DNA of 34,680 nucleotides from NCBI GenBank assembly GCA_029251885.1, contig JAQXCL010000024.1, forward strand, positions 1-34,680. Reading direction: 5' to 3'. Positions 25,756 through 33,968 of the stretch are shown piece after piece (the stretch's first letter is position 1; each line of letters opens with the position of its first letter). Position numbers and translations under genes: made by a program. The notes beneath the pieces were generated by a model. The model had not been told where the DNA came from, searched no databases, and saw nothing but the letters and a program-made list of their open reading frames with translations. The DNA is from Opitutales bacterium. Lineage in GTDB: Bacteria; Verrucomicrobiota; Verrucomicrobiia; Opitutales; Seribacteraceae.

Positions 25756-26523
25756 CTACTTGGCAACCAAGACCGGACGATCAGAAAAAATTAATGAACT
25801 CATCCAACTTTGCCTCTTCGATCCATCTTCCTTCACAAAGGGGCGCATAACCACCATCTTCTCTAGAACCAAAGCTTTGTCACCCTCTTCAGAGCAGCGC
25901 AAAAAATACTTGTAGCTTTCCTCAGGTATGTTTTCTTCCGCTTCCATAACAATCTTGGGTAACTTGATAGTCACAGTAACCCGGTCACTCACACGGTTCC
26001 ATTCCCCAGTCATCATCTGGGGAAGACCTGCACCTGCAACCCTGGCCCCACCCTGATCACCAAATGTAATCTCTATAGGGAAAGATGCCTTGCGCGACTT
26101 TCCAAGGTTTCGCATTAATAAAAGCGGAGATCCGTCGTCATTTCTTAAACCCTTTATTGACTGAAAGGCATAGCGAACACCCCGCTTAATTAAAAAGAAT
26201 TCTCCTGGTTTTTTGTCGTCATCTAAACGAATAATTCTTTCGCCATCCCCCACCTCCCATGTGCCCAGTCGGCTAACCGGTTTCATTTGCGGGTGGGCGA
26301 AACGAATTTCCGCAGACATCTTGCTTGGGGATTGTGATAAGAGCAGCTCGACCCGGCACTCGTTACCATCAGTGATTAAATTCCCCTCAAAAACTTCATA
26401 GACCCAGTCTTTAACCTCTCCCACATAGGAACCCTCGGGGTCGTCATACAGACAAGAAGAAAGCAAAAACAACAGCCCATACAGGAGGAAGTTTTTTACC
26501 CAGCTCATAATAAATTCAAACAT
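25756..26523 (-). CDS. Predicted lipoprotein, unknown function
   Basis: This 255-residue protein has a type II signal peptide and a good lipobox, LLFLLSSC, with Cys24 as the lipidation site. The mature part looks all-beta, with repeated GxW segments (GTWEVGDGERIIRLDDD near 87 and GEWNRVSDRVTVTIKLP near 173). There are no catalytic motifs. It lies 34 bases after the membrane-bound pseudokinase gene on the same strand, so it is almost certainly co-transcribed with it. The extracytoplasmic part of that pseudokinase shows a similar GEWEKVDGSFRLNF segment, so the two may share a fold or partner. I do not recognise the family. Confidence 0.75.
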   Translation of the reverse strand: MFEFIMSWVKNFLLYGLLFLLSSCLYDDPEGSYVGEVKDWVYEVFEGNLITDGNECRVELLLSQSPSKMSAEIRFAHPQMKPVSRLGTWEVGDGERIIRLDDDKKPGEFFLIKRGVRYAFQSIKGLRNDDGSPLLLMRNLGKSRKASFPIEITFGDQGGARVAGAGLPQMMTGEWNRVSDRVTVTIKLPKIVMEAEENIPEESYKYFLRCSEEGDKALVLEKMVVMRPFVKEDGSKRQSWMSSLIFSDRPVLVAK

Positions 26524-26557
26524 CTGGCCTGAATCTTGAAAAAAGGTTTAAGGAAAC

Positions 26558-28192
26558 TCAATCCTTTCCCGCTGGAACCTTGGGTATAGAAACCAAAACT
26601 CGATGATACATAGAACAGGCCAACAAAAACCCAACCCCTAGAAAAAGTGACCAACTCGGCCCTGATTTATCTGTTTGAGTAAAGATTAGTTCCGCCTTTT
26701 TTATTTCCCCCGCACTCCGACGCATCCTTACCTCTGGGAACAACCGGAGAGGTTCCTGCCCTCTTTGCCCGGGCAGAAAGACATCTTCTTCATACACTCG
26801 TTTAACAAAAAGTAATTCCCTCTTATTTCGATCAAAAAACAAATAATCAGACCAAGCATAATAATCATCGGGACGAGTAGCTCCTTTGCCAATGTACTGC
26901 CAAAGTTTTTTCCCGGAATCGTCCTCGTCCACTTTTTTAAATTTTCGAAAATTCAAGCGAAAACTTCCATCCACTTTTTCCCATTCTCCAGCGACATCTT
27001 GTCCGCCCTCTCCATTATCATCATAAACGGCGGGCAAAATCCCCCATGCCTTACCTGACCATATTCCAAAACCAAGTTGATAACGGTCCGATGCACCCTC
27101 CATCGAATACTCAACCCAAGGGGACGGGTTTAAATATAAATATATTTTAGAGAATAAAAAAATAAGCAGACACAAAGAACCAGCCAATCCAGTCATATTT
27201 CTTCGAAAAGTGGATGACTTCACCTTTTGTTCTCTCTGCCATTCCCATTCCCGCTGCTTTGTTACTTCCTCGCTCGTTAGACTGTTCACACCATCCTTTT
27301 TTTCCGAAACCATTCCGTAAACCGATAAATCTTCGATTCCTGGAATAGCCTCCATCGATTGAGCAACTGTAAAAAACCCCCGATTTACCGCTTTCCCTGC
27401 CCAGACTCGCCAAGCTAACCATTCATCGCTTGATTTCTCACTTTTTTGGATAATCGATTGGGCGAGGCTGCCCATTGCAACGAGGTCCCAACTCTCTTCC
27501 GGTATTTCCATAAGATTGGTATCCGGCGGGCGGTAAGCCTGGCTTTCATTAAGAGAATCTTGGTATTGCAAGCTTTGAGAAGAAAAGGCAGTTGAATTTT
27601 TAATATCGTCCCCAACCGGTTGAAAACAGCACAATTTAGCCAGGGCAAATTCAGATATCCAGGCAACGAAATCCCCGTCCTCTTTTTCCTTTAATAAAAT
27701 ATTGCTAGGTTTTAAATTACCGTGAATTACTCCCGATGCGTGTGCCCGGTTTAACCCGCAATGCAGGTCAATTATGATCGACTTTAATTCTTTTGGGCCA
27801 ATACGATTTGTATCGTGGGCCAGCCAATCTGCCAAGGACCGTAAAACAACCTCCTCAGGTTCTTTGTCTTCGGATTGGCTAGGTGTGGGTGCTTGAACGA
27901 TCTTCCCATCAAACCAAGCAAAAGAGATCCAGTGCTTCCACTTGAGAGTTCCACTTCCAAGCATCGGCCAAACCCCGCGCCCTTCAATTTGTTGAATAGC
28001 TCGACACTCTTGAGAAAAGTAGTCGGTAAAACCTTCTTTTTCAGAAAGTTCGCGATGAAATAACTTCAGGTACCTTAACTGTCCTTTCTCTTCCCCTGAA
28101 CTTGCTTCCCCTGAATAACTTTGACCACAAAATCCTTCCCTAATCCACTTTTGGACATTATACGGACCAATTCGTGTGCCTGCCGATAGCAT
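26558..28192 (-). CDS. Transmembrane Ser/Thr pseudokinase-like protein
   Basis: This 544-residue protein has an N-terminal protein-kinase fold (about 8-290), a membrane segment (about 335-356), an extracytoplasmic domain (about 357-512) and a second membrane segment (about 514-532). Kinase landmarks are the Gly-rich loop IREGFCGQSYSG (17-28), candidate Lys43 (YLKLF), HGNLKPSNIL (157-166) and SEFALAK (180-186), with RPPDT as the APE-like region. The catalytic HRD Asp is Asn159 and the DFG triplet reads Glu-Phe-Ala (181-183). Classical phosphotransfer is therefore unlikely, and it is best called a pseudokinase that may bind ATP or partners. It sits in the trpA-miaA-NAD kinase gene group, directly before a lipoprotein gene. 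The function is unknown; a cell-envelope sensing or scaffold role is an inference from topology. Confidence 0.85.
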   Translation of the reverse strand: MLSAGTRIGPYNVQKWIREGFCGQSYSGEASSGEEKGQLRYLKLFHRELSEKEGFTDYFSQECRAIQQIEGRGVWPMLGSGTLKWKHWISFAWFDGKIVQAPTPSQSEDKEPEEVVLRSLADWLAHDTNRIGPKELKSIIIDLHCGLNRAHASGVIHGNLKPSNILLKEKEDGDFVAWISEFALAKLCCFQPVGDDIKNSTAFSSQSLQYQDSLNESQAYRPPDTNLMEIPEESWDLVAMGSLAQSIIQKSEKSSDEWLAWRVWAGKAVNRGFFTVAQSMEAIPGIEDLSVYGMVSEKKDGVNSLTSEEVTKQREWEWQREQKVKSSTFRRNMTGLAGSLCLLIFLFSKIYLYLNPSPWVEYSMEGASDRYQLGFGIWSGKAWGILPAVYDDNGEGGQDVAGEWEKVDGSFRLNFRKFKKVDEDDSGKKLWQYIGKGATRPDDYYAWSDYLFFDRNKRELLFVKRVYEEDVFLPGQRGQEPLRLFPEVRMRRSAGEIKKAELIFTQTDKSGPSWSLFLGVGFLLACSMYHRVLVSIPKVPAGKD

Positions 28193-28216
28193 CCTAACCG
28201 ATTCCTTGAAGTTTAA

Positions 28217-29035
28217 TCATCCCCATTTCAATTTATTTCGCAAGACCTTGAAATGCGAATGATCCACCGTTTCCATCAAAGGAAAAGTCTTTGAAGAAAC
28301 AAATATTTCCAACGGGAAGTTGGGAGATGGAGAAAAAGCCTCACCACCATCTGCCGAGACATGGGGAACCGTGTTGTTTTCACCACTCTCTATCCTGAGG
28401 TTTATTCCGGAAGGAAAAACAAGGGGGCGACTGGTCAGGCTATGGGCGGAGATCGGGGTCATCAGCATGACCTCTGCCTCCGGATGAGCAATTGGTCCAC
28501 CCGCAGCGAGATTGTAAGCAGTCGATCCGGTCGGCGTGCTAAAAACGATCCCATCCGATGCATAGTCCGCCACCCTTTCGCTTCCACAAAAAACTGAAAA
28601 CCTTCCAAGGCGGCCGGCTATACCACTTTTGATCACAAAATCATTTAAGGCCAACTTCTCACTACCTCCAGCCTCACGACAAGCCAGCAGACTCCTTCGG
28701 CGCACATGGAAATCCCCCTGAAGCAAAGGGAGTAAACATTTTTTTAGATCATCAGGGGGTAAGGTCGCTAAAAAACCAAGTTTACCCAAGCCGACTCCCG
28801 CCACGGGGACTTCATGGACAATGGCCTCTTCCAAAATATTTAGCAATGTACCATCTCCTCCAACCGAGAAACAGGCATCCATCCCTTTTAGAAAACCAGC
28901 CGGACATGGAAACTCCTCAGTCAGCCGAACCTCAACTCCCTCATTCTTGCAAATTTCTGCCAAAATCCGGGCTACTTCACCCGTGCCAGACTTGGTCAGG
29001 TTGGAAACTATGGCAACGCTGCGTAATGGATTCAT
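28217..29035 (-). CDS. nadK: NAD kinase
   Basis: This cytoplasmic enzyme phosphorylates NAD to NADP. Conserved motifs are the GGDGT loop (SVGGDGTLLNIL), ALNDFVI, and YASDGIVFSTPTGSTAYNLAAGGPI with the adjoining conserved HPEAE region. ISAHSLTSRPLVFP follows near the C-terminus. I place the start at ATG 29035 (MNPLRSVAIVSN, 272 residues), where the family usually begins. A longer frame opens at 29098, but its 21 extra residues overlap the miaA end by 19 bases and look unconserved. It lies 24 bases upstream of the pseudokinase gene. Confidence 0.95.
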   Translation of the reverse strand: MNPLRSVAIVSNLTKSGTGEVARILAEICKNEGVEVRLTEEFPCPAGFLKGMDACFSVGGDGTLLNILEEAIVHEVPVAGVGLGKLGFLATLPPDDLKKCLLPLLQGDFHVRRRSLLACREAGGSEKLALNDFVIKSGIAGRLGRFSVFCGSERVADYASDGIVFSTPTGSTAYNLAAGGPIAHPEAEVMLMTPISAHSLTSRPLVFPSGINLRIESGENNTVPHVSADGGEAFSPSPNFPLEIFVSSKTFPLMETVDHSHFKVLRNKLKWG

Positions 29036-29079
29036 TTTAAAAAACTGCTCTTTTAAGCTAAGTCGATCTATGGAATCGG

Positions 29080-30030
29080 TCAAGTGCCCGCCGCCCATGG
29101 TAAATTATCAGACGATACATGATCGTTGGGTCTTATGATGAAATGAGATTGCTGGGGAAACCTTTTTCTAAACCACTTTCGCTGCTTCGATACTAGTTGG
29201 CGGGTAGATCTGGTGATCGACCGTGACAAGTTTTCAACCGAACCACCATTTTTTAAAAACTCAATTACTTCCCGATATCCTACCGAGGAAGCAAGACTGA
29301 TATGATTGTCTATCCCCTGCTCAATCGCACGCTCAGTCTCTTCAATCATACCTGCCTCAAGCATTTGATGTGTCCGCTGTTCAATGCGTGCAAGGAGGTC
29401 ATCATTTTCACGGTCTAACCAAACCAGTTTTTTTTGAAATTCTTGATAAGGCAGCGGCATCTTGGCGAATTCATCTTTTAAATCATTCAAGGAAAGGCCT
29501 GTCTGCATACATCTTTCCAATGCCCGCAATACCCGTAGAGGGTTATTCGCATCCAGACCAGCAAGCCCATTTGGGTTTAACTCATTCAATTTTTTAAGAA
29601 TTTTGAAAAGGCCACCCGTTTCAAAAAGTTTTTCTGCCTCATTTCTAACCTGCTGTTCAATTTCAACACCGTCTGATATGGGACGTAAAAATCCATCGAG
29701 AAAAAATCCACTTCCACCCACTAAAAGAACTTTTTTTCCACGGTTAAGAATTTCCTCTACCTTTTTACGGGCATATACATGAAATTGGCGGACATCATAG
29801 GTTTCGCTAAGGTCGGCAAGATCAAGCCCATGATGGACGATCTGTTTTTGCTCTTCTGTAGATGGCTTGGCCGAACCGAGATTAAGGCCGCGATAGAAAG
29901 ATACAGAGTCGCAGGAAATAATTTCTGCACCGTTTTTTTCTGCCCATTCGATTGACAAACCGGTCTTACCTGCGGCAGTTACTCCTCCTAGTAACCAAAG
30001 TTCCCGGACTGTAGCACCCATGGAACTCAA
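29080..30030 (-). CDS. miaA: tRNA dimethylallyltransferase MiaA
   Basis: This 316-residue enzyme transfers a dimethylallyl group to A37 of tRNAs that read UNN codons. Motifs are P-loop LLGGVTAAGKTGLSIEWA (13-30), IISCDSVSFYRGLNLGSAKP (35-54), HHGLDLADLSETYDVRQF, VGGSGFFLDGF, NPLRVLRALE and SSVGYREVIEFL. RSTRQLVSKQRKWFR, the tRNA-binding C-terminal stretch, follows. The Tyr usual in DSMQVYRGLDIGTAK is replaced in a DSVSFYRGL variant common outside Proteobacteria. A second ATG three codons downstream is an equally good start. It is 16 bases after trpA. Confidence 0.96.
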   Translation of the reverse strand: MSSMGATVRELWLLGGVTAAGKTGLSIEWAEKNGAEIISCDSVSFYRGLNLGSAKPSTEEQKQIVHHGLDLADLSETYDVRQFHVYARKKVEEILNRGKKVLLVGGSGFFLDGFLRPISDGVEIEQQVRNEAEKLFETGGLFKILKKLNELNPNGLAGLDANNPLRVLRALERCMQTGLSLNDLKDEFAKMPLPYQEFQKKLVWLDRENDDLLARIEQRTHQMLEAGMIEETERAIEQGIDNHISLASSVGYREVIEFLKNGGSVENLSRSITRSTRQLVSKQRKWFRKRFPQQSHFIIRPNDHVSSDNLPWAAGT

Positions 30031-30046
30031 CTTTACAAAGCAGCTT

Positions 30047-30859
30047 TTATGCAGCGGTTAGACCGCCCACCAAAGACCGAGCTTTTTGTTCAATTGCGGC
30101 AAGCATCTTAGGAGTACTCTCCAAATTTTGAGGAATACAATTCACCAATGCACTACCCACAACGACTCCATCTGCCACCTTGGCAACTTCAACAACTTGC
30201 TGAACCGAAGATATTCCAAAGCCCACAACCAGAGGAAGATCTGTATGCTCGCGAATGGCCGCGACCCGCTCGTCTAAATCACCGGCTAAATCATCCCGCG
30301 CTCCGGTCACCCCCTCCCGGGAGACATAGTATAAAAACCCAGAAGCTCGTTTAGCAATCTTGGCAATACGCTCTTTGGGAGTAGTTGGTGCAATGATGAA
30401 AATATTGGCCAACTCACTTTCTTTGCATGCATTGATCAATTCATCTGCCTCTTCCGGTGGCAAGTCGAGAGTTAGCAAACCATCCACTCCTGCTTCTTTT
30501 GATTTTCGAGCGTAATTTTCAACTCCCTGCGAAAAAATCAAATTGTAATAAGTGTAAAAGACAATGGGTATCTCCGAAAATGTCCTAATTTCACGAACTA
30601 AACGAAACACATCTTCCTGAGTACACCCAGCCTCCAAAGCCCGTTGAGCGGCCAATTGATTGGTCAAACCATCCGCAAGCGGATCGGAAAAAGGAACACC
30701 AAGTTCCAAAATGTCCACTCCCCCCTTTATCAAGGACCTGCAAACCTCCAAAGAACGATCAAAGTCAGGATCACAAGCACAAACATATGCCACAAAGGCC
30801 GATCGACCTTCGGCCTTGCAATCAGAAAAAAGTTTCGCGATTCGGTCAGAATTCATCAT
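30047..30859 (-). CDS. trpA: Tryptophan synthase alpha subunit
   Basis: This 270-residue TIM-barrel lyase releases indole from indole-3-glycerol phosphate. The catalytic pair is in ILELGVPFSDPLADG (Glu52 and Asp63, equivalent to E. coli E49 and D60). Other motifs are LLTLDLPPEEADEL, IFIIAPTTPKERI, GFLYYVSREGVTGARDDL and the phosphate-binding VVGFGIS and ADGVVVGSALV. No trpB or other trp gene is in the window; its partner must be elsewhere. It heads a minus-strand gene group with a good promoter upstream and an apparently very short leader, so trp attenuation is not evident. Confidence 0.97.
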   Translation of the reverse strand: MMNSDRIAKLFSDCKAEGRSAFVAYVCACDPDFDRSLEVCRSLIKGGVDILELGVPFSDPLADGLTNQLAAQRALEAGCTQEDVFRLVREIRTFSEIPIVFYTYYNLIFSQGVENYARKSKEAGVDGLLTLDLPPEEADELINACKESELANIFIIAPTTPKERIAKIAKRASGFLYYVSREGVTGARDDLAGDLDERVAAIREHTDLPLVVGFGISSVQQVVEVAKVADGVVVGSALVNCIPQNLESTPKMLAAIEQKARSLVGGLTAA

Positions 30860-30876
30860 ATAAGAAATAGCCTTGA

Positions 30877-30905
30877 ATTATTCCTCATCCAACCCGAACT
30901 GGCAA
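30877..30905 (-). promoter_or_regulatory. Candidate sigma-70 promoter for the trpA gene group
   Basis: On the coding strand TTGCCA (-35, 30900-30905) and AATAAT (-10, 30877-30882) are separated by exactly 17 bases. The predicted start of transcription is about 10 bases before the trpA ATG, giving a very short leader. It lies in the 69-base gap shared with the divergent waaA gene. Confidence 0.55.
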
Positions 30906-30928
30906 CGGTAAACAGGACAGTATTACCC

Positions 30929-32227
30929 GTGATATTTTTCTACCGCCTCGCCTTTCCTTTTCTGGCTCTCCTTGCATCGCCTTACTTTATATACCGAATG
31001 CTCAGGCGAGGTGGATACAGCTACAAAATCTCCTATCGTCTTGGCCTATTTCCTACACTCCCCCCCAAAAAAGCAGACTGTAAACGTATCTGGATTCAAG
31101 CGGTCAGCGTTGGCGAACTCTCCTCGCTTTCCAAAATAATTGACCAACTCCAAAAGAACACAAGCATCGAGATTGTGCTCACGGGCACAACCAGTACTGG
31201 TTTACTTATGGCTTCCCAACGCTATAAAAACTTGCTACTTGCCCAAGGCCCCTTCCCTCTCGATTGGTGGCCAGTTAGCCGATTGGCCTGGGCGAAAATC
31301 CAACCCGACTTAATCCTTACTGTAGACAGCGAATTGTGGCCTGAACACTTTCATCAGGCTAGTCTTCGAGGCATACCCGCTCTGGTCATTAACGCCCGCC
31401 TTTCCGATCGTACATTTAACAGACTGCAATCATCCCCGATAGCCCGAAGCTTGCTATTACCCAAAGGACTTGAAATCCTTACCACCTCAGAAAGACAGCG
31501 TTCAAGATGGATAGAGATTGGCATTCCGCACGACCGTGTTGAAGTTGTTGGAAATCTCAAGGTGGACGCCGTTACCTCGACCCAACTTGACCAGTCTGAC
31601 TCAGTAAAATTAAAAACTGAATTCGGATTCAGTGAAGATTCTTTTGTACTTACTGGTATATCTACCTGGCAGGGAGAGGAAGAAATGTTAGTTGATACCC
31701 TCTTGGAACTACGGGAACTAAAGTTTGATGCCCGACTCCTCTTAGTACCCAGACATGCGGAAAGAAGAAGGCAGATCACATCGATGCTCCAACAAAAGAA
31801 CATCCCTTACCACCAACGTACGCAAAAAAAACAAGCCCCTACCGGCACTTTAGTATACTTAGCAGATACCACCGGCGAACTTAGCAAACTCATTGAGTGT
31901 GCAGATCTTGCCTTTGGAGGAAAAACCCTGCCACCCAACCGTGGCGGCCAAAATCCAATCGAACCCATTGCACTTGGAATCCCTTTGGTTTTAGGCCCAA
32001 ACTTTCAAAATTTTCAACAAACCTGCGGGGACCTACTTATACACGAAGCCATTCAAACTACCGAATCTCAAGAATCTGCCCTAAAAGAACTACTTTCTCT
32101 GGCTCAAAATTCACAGGACAGAAAAGAACTTAGACAAAATGCACTCTCCTGGTTCGAGTCCCAGGGGTCACCCTCTGATCGAACCCTGGAAAAACTTTTT
32201 CAGCTTTTACAAAGCAGCCCAACCTAA
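30929..32227 (+). CDS. waaA: Kdo transferase (3-deoxy-D-manno-octulosonic acid transferase)
   Basis: This 432-residue GT-B glycosyltransferase attaches Kdo to lipid A at the inner membrane. It has an N-terminal membrane anchor (FYRLAFPFLALLASPYFIYRM), RLGLFP, the catalytic-Glu loop WIQAVSVGELSSLSKI, TGTTSTGLLMA, PLDWWPV, LTVDSELWPE, NARLSDRTFNR, VGNLKVDAV, VPRHAERR and FGGKTLPPNRGGQNPIEP. In the last, the usual GGHN reads GGQN. The same frame is open from an ATG at 30644, but that would overlap trpA antisense by about 215 bases with unrelated sequence. GTG at 30929, with AGGA 11 bases upstream, is the plausible start and gives the normal family length. The gene implies an LPS-bearing outer membrane. 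Confidence 0.93.
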   Translation: MIFFYRLAFPFLALLASPYFIYRMLRRGGYSYKISYRLGLFPTLPPKKADCKRIWIQAVSVGELSSLSKIIDQLQKNTSIEIVLTGTTSTGLLMASQRYKNLLLAQGPFPLDWWPVSRLAWAKIQPDLILTVDSELWPEHFHQASLRGIPALVINARLSDRTFNRLQSSPIARSLLLPKGLEILTTSERQRSRWIEIGIPHDRVEVVGNLKVDAVTSTQLDQSDSVKLKTEFGFSEDSFVLTGISTWQGEEEMLVDTLLELRELKFDARLLLVPRHAERRRQITSMLQQKNIPYHQRTQKKQAPTGTLVYLADTTGELSKLIECADLAFGGKTLPPNRGGQNPIEPIALGIPLVLGPNFQNFQQTCGDLLIHEAIQTTESQESALKELLSLAQNSQDRKELRQNALSWFESQGSPSDRTLEKLFQLLQSSPT

Positions 32228-32247
32228 GCCTTTGTTGCTTAACACAA

Positions 32248-32276
32248 TTGACTAAAGTAACACACCTGTTAACGAT
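32248..32276 (+). promoter_or_regulatory. Candidate promoter of the phosphonate-type transporter operon
   Basis: TTGACT (32248-32253) and AACGAT (32271-32276) are 17 bases apart. The predicted start of transcription is near 32283, inside a perfect palindrome (32275-32297), so a protein bound there would block initiation. ACCTGTTA occurs both inside the spacer and -10 boundary (32264-32271) and again at 32301-32308. Confidence 0.5.
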
Positions 32277-32297
32277 ATTGAGACTCAGTCTCAATAT
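32275..32297. promoter_or_regulatory. 23-bp perfect palindrome upstream of the binding-protein gene
   Basis: ATATTGAGACT and its exact complement flank a single central C, in the 86-base gap between waaA and the binding-protein gene. It overlaps the predicted -10 and transcription start and is flanked by direct repeats of ACCTGTTA (32264-32271 and 32301-32308). No T-run follows and a 1-base loop is unsuitable for a terminator. I read it as an operator for a dimeric regulator. Confidence 0.6.
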
Positions 32298-32313
32298 GAA
32301 ACCTGTTACTTGA

Positions 32314-33252
32314 ATGAACCGAAAAAAAATCAGCATCCAACCAATTAGCATATGCTTGGCCATACTTTTTGTCCAAGCAACAATCTCATGCACTTCCCCT
32401 GTGCAAGAAGAAATTCTTCCCCAGTCAGATTTACCCAGCGAACTTTCTCTGAAGAAAGTCGTTATCGCCCTAAAAGCGAACAAGAACCCGGAAAAGATGC
32501 TGGCTGAAAAAGAATTTCTTGAAGCTTATCTTTCCAAAAAACTTTCCAGGGAAGTCGAAGTTCTTATCCCCACCGATTCTTCCGTGGTGGTCGAATCTTT
32601 CCGCAATGGAACACTCGATCTTGGCTACCTTAGCTCTACCGATGCCGCTCGAAACCTCGACCAACAAACTGCATCCGTTTTGCTGATTCATTTAAAGAAC
32701 GGTTTACCCAACTACCAAAGCATTTGGCTAAGTTTGAAAAATAAAAACTATCAATCTATTGAAGAATTGAAGAGTAAGCCCGTTGCTTTTGCCAGTCGTT
32801 CAAGCACCTCGGGTTACCTCATTCCAGTTTGGGATATGGCCAAGCGTAAATTGGTAGGCCCCAAGAAAGCTCTAACCGATTTCTTTTCATTAGTCATTTA
32901 TGGAACTGGCTATGTATCGGCGGTTGAAAAAGTCCTCAGTGGAGAAGTGGAAGCCGCTGCTGTTAGTGATTATGTTTTCACCGGGGATAACAAGTACTTG
33001 TCCGACGCTCAAAAAGCTCGTTTACGAATCGTCCAAAAACAAGGCCCGGTACCTTCACACACCCTCTGCGTGCGGACTTCCTTATCACAAACTGACACTG
33101 CAATTCTTCGGGATGCACTACTCTCGATGAATCAGGAAAACCCAACCCTACGCGACCAGGTATTTAACGGGGAACTAACCGAAGTGGATGAAACCGAACA
33201 CCTACGAGTAACGCGCGAGGCCATCGAAACCCAAAAAAACCTCAAGCCCTGA
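32314..33252 (+). CDS. phnD: PhnD-like phosphonate/phosphite ABC transporter substrate-binding protein
   Basis: This 312-residue exported binding protein has a signal sequence and probable lipidation at Cys26 (VQATISC). It has the PhnD-family two-lobe architecture: VVIALKANKNPEKMLAEKEF near 50, then YLSKKLSREVEVLIPTDSSV, NGTLDLGYLSSTDAAR, SKPVAFASRSSTSGYLIP (oxyanion-binding Ser/Thr cluster near 155-172), GTGYVSAVEKVLSGEVEAAAVSD and VRTSLSQTD. The substrate class (phosphonate, phosphite or phosphate) cannot be told from sequence alone. It is followed by an ATPase and a permease gene in the same direction. No phosphonate-degrading gene is in the window. Confidence 0.88.
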   Translation: MNRKKISIQPISICLAILFVQATISCTSPVQEEILPQSDLPSELSLKKVVIALKANKNPEKMLAEKEFLEAYLSKKLSREVEVLIPTDSSVVVESFRNGTLDLGYLSSTDAARNLDQQTASVLLIHLKNGLPNYQSIWLSLKNKNYQSIEELKSKPVAFASRSSTSGYLIPVWDMAKRKLVGPKKALTDFFSLVIYGTGYVSAVEKVLSGEVEAAAVSDYVFTGDNKYLSDAQKARLRIVQKQGPVPSHTLCVRTSLSQTDTAILRDALLSMNQENPTLRDQVFNGELTEVDETEHLRVTREAIETQKNLKP

Positions 33253-33281
33253 TCGGGTAAGTCCTCCCAGGTTAAGAATTA

Positions 33282-33968
33282 ATGAATTCCTCCCTATTGG
33301 AAACTCAAGGCCTTGGTCTTTGTATTTCCCAACGCTGGCTTTTTCGTAACCTTGATATTTCCATACCACCCCAATCTTTTGTGGGGGTGACAGGTCCATC
33401 TGGCGTTGGTAAGACCAGCCTGCTTCGCTTGCTTGCCAAAGATTTGCAGGCAGACGAAGGCAAAGTATGTTCGCACCTACAAAACGGACAAAATACTGCA
33501 ATGATCTTTCAAGACCTCCAACTGGCAGATGGTGCCAGTGCCCTCAACAATGCTCTGGGAGGTTGCCTTGGCAGGCACAGCGGAATTTCCACCTTTTTTA
33601 ATTTCCCCTCCCCCGAAAAAGAAGCGGCCAACAATTGGTTGGAAAAATTTGGACTGGACGGAAAATCTCGCCAATGGGCATCGACTCTCTCACGAGGAGA
33701 ACGTCAACGCCTCGCCATTTGCCGTACCTTGTTGTCCAACCCCACCCTGTTACTTGCGGACGAACCAGTAGCCAGCCTCGATAACGAATGGGCTGGTCAA
33801 ACACTGCAAATCCTCAAGGATTCACAAACGCAAAAAGGGGGCAGCCTGGTCTGCTCTCTCCACGACGAAGACCAAGTCCAACGCTTTGCCGACTTCGTCC
33901 TGCGTTTACACCCTTCAGATCCGACATTATGGAGCTGGGAAACCCTCACAAAGCAGACTGAATCATGA
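33282..33968 (+). CDS. phnC: PhnC-like phosphonate ABC transporter ATPase
   Basis: This 228-residue ABC ATPase energises the transporter formed with the neighbouring binding protein and permease. Walker A is GPSGVGKT (38-45), the Q-loop is AMIFQDLQL, the signature is TLSRGERQRLAICRTLL, Walker B is TLLLADEPVASLD, and the switch His is in CSLHDED. The signature reads LSRGE rather than LSGGQ, which is a known type of variant, and the protein is slightly short. It starts 29 bases after the binding-protein gene and its TGA overlaps the permease ATG. Confidence 0.9.
   Translation: MNSSLLETQGLGLCISQRWLFRNLDISIPPQSFVGVTGPSGVGKTSLLRLLAKDLQADEGKVCSHLQNGQNTAMIFQDLQLADGASALNNALGGCLGRHSGISTFFNFPSPEKEAANNWLEKFGLDGKSRQWASTLSRGERQRLAICRTLLSNPTLLLADEPVASLDNEWAGQTLQILKDSQTQKGGSLVCSLHDEDQVQRFADFVLRLHPSDPTLWSWETLTKQTES

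Noticed and set aside
28217-29098. Longer NAD kinase start at 29098.
   Set aside because: It would overlap the end of miaA and adds 21 residues that do not look like the family; ATG 29035 gives the usual N-terminus.
30644-30928. Upstream extension of the waaA frame to an ATG at 30644 (527 residues).
   Set aside because: The extra 95 residues run antisense through trpA and have no WaaA-like sequence; the GTG at 30929 gives the normal family length and N-terminal membrane anchor.
32275-32297. Terminator of waaA.
   Set aside because: There is no T-run after the palindrome and a 1-base loop cannot form a proper hairpin; an operator is more likely.
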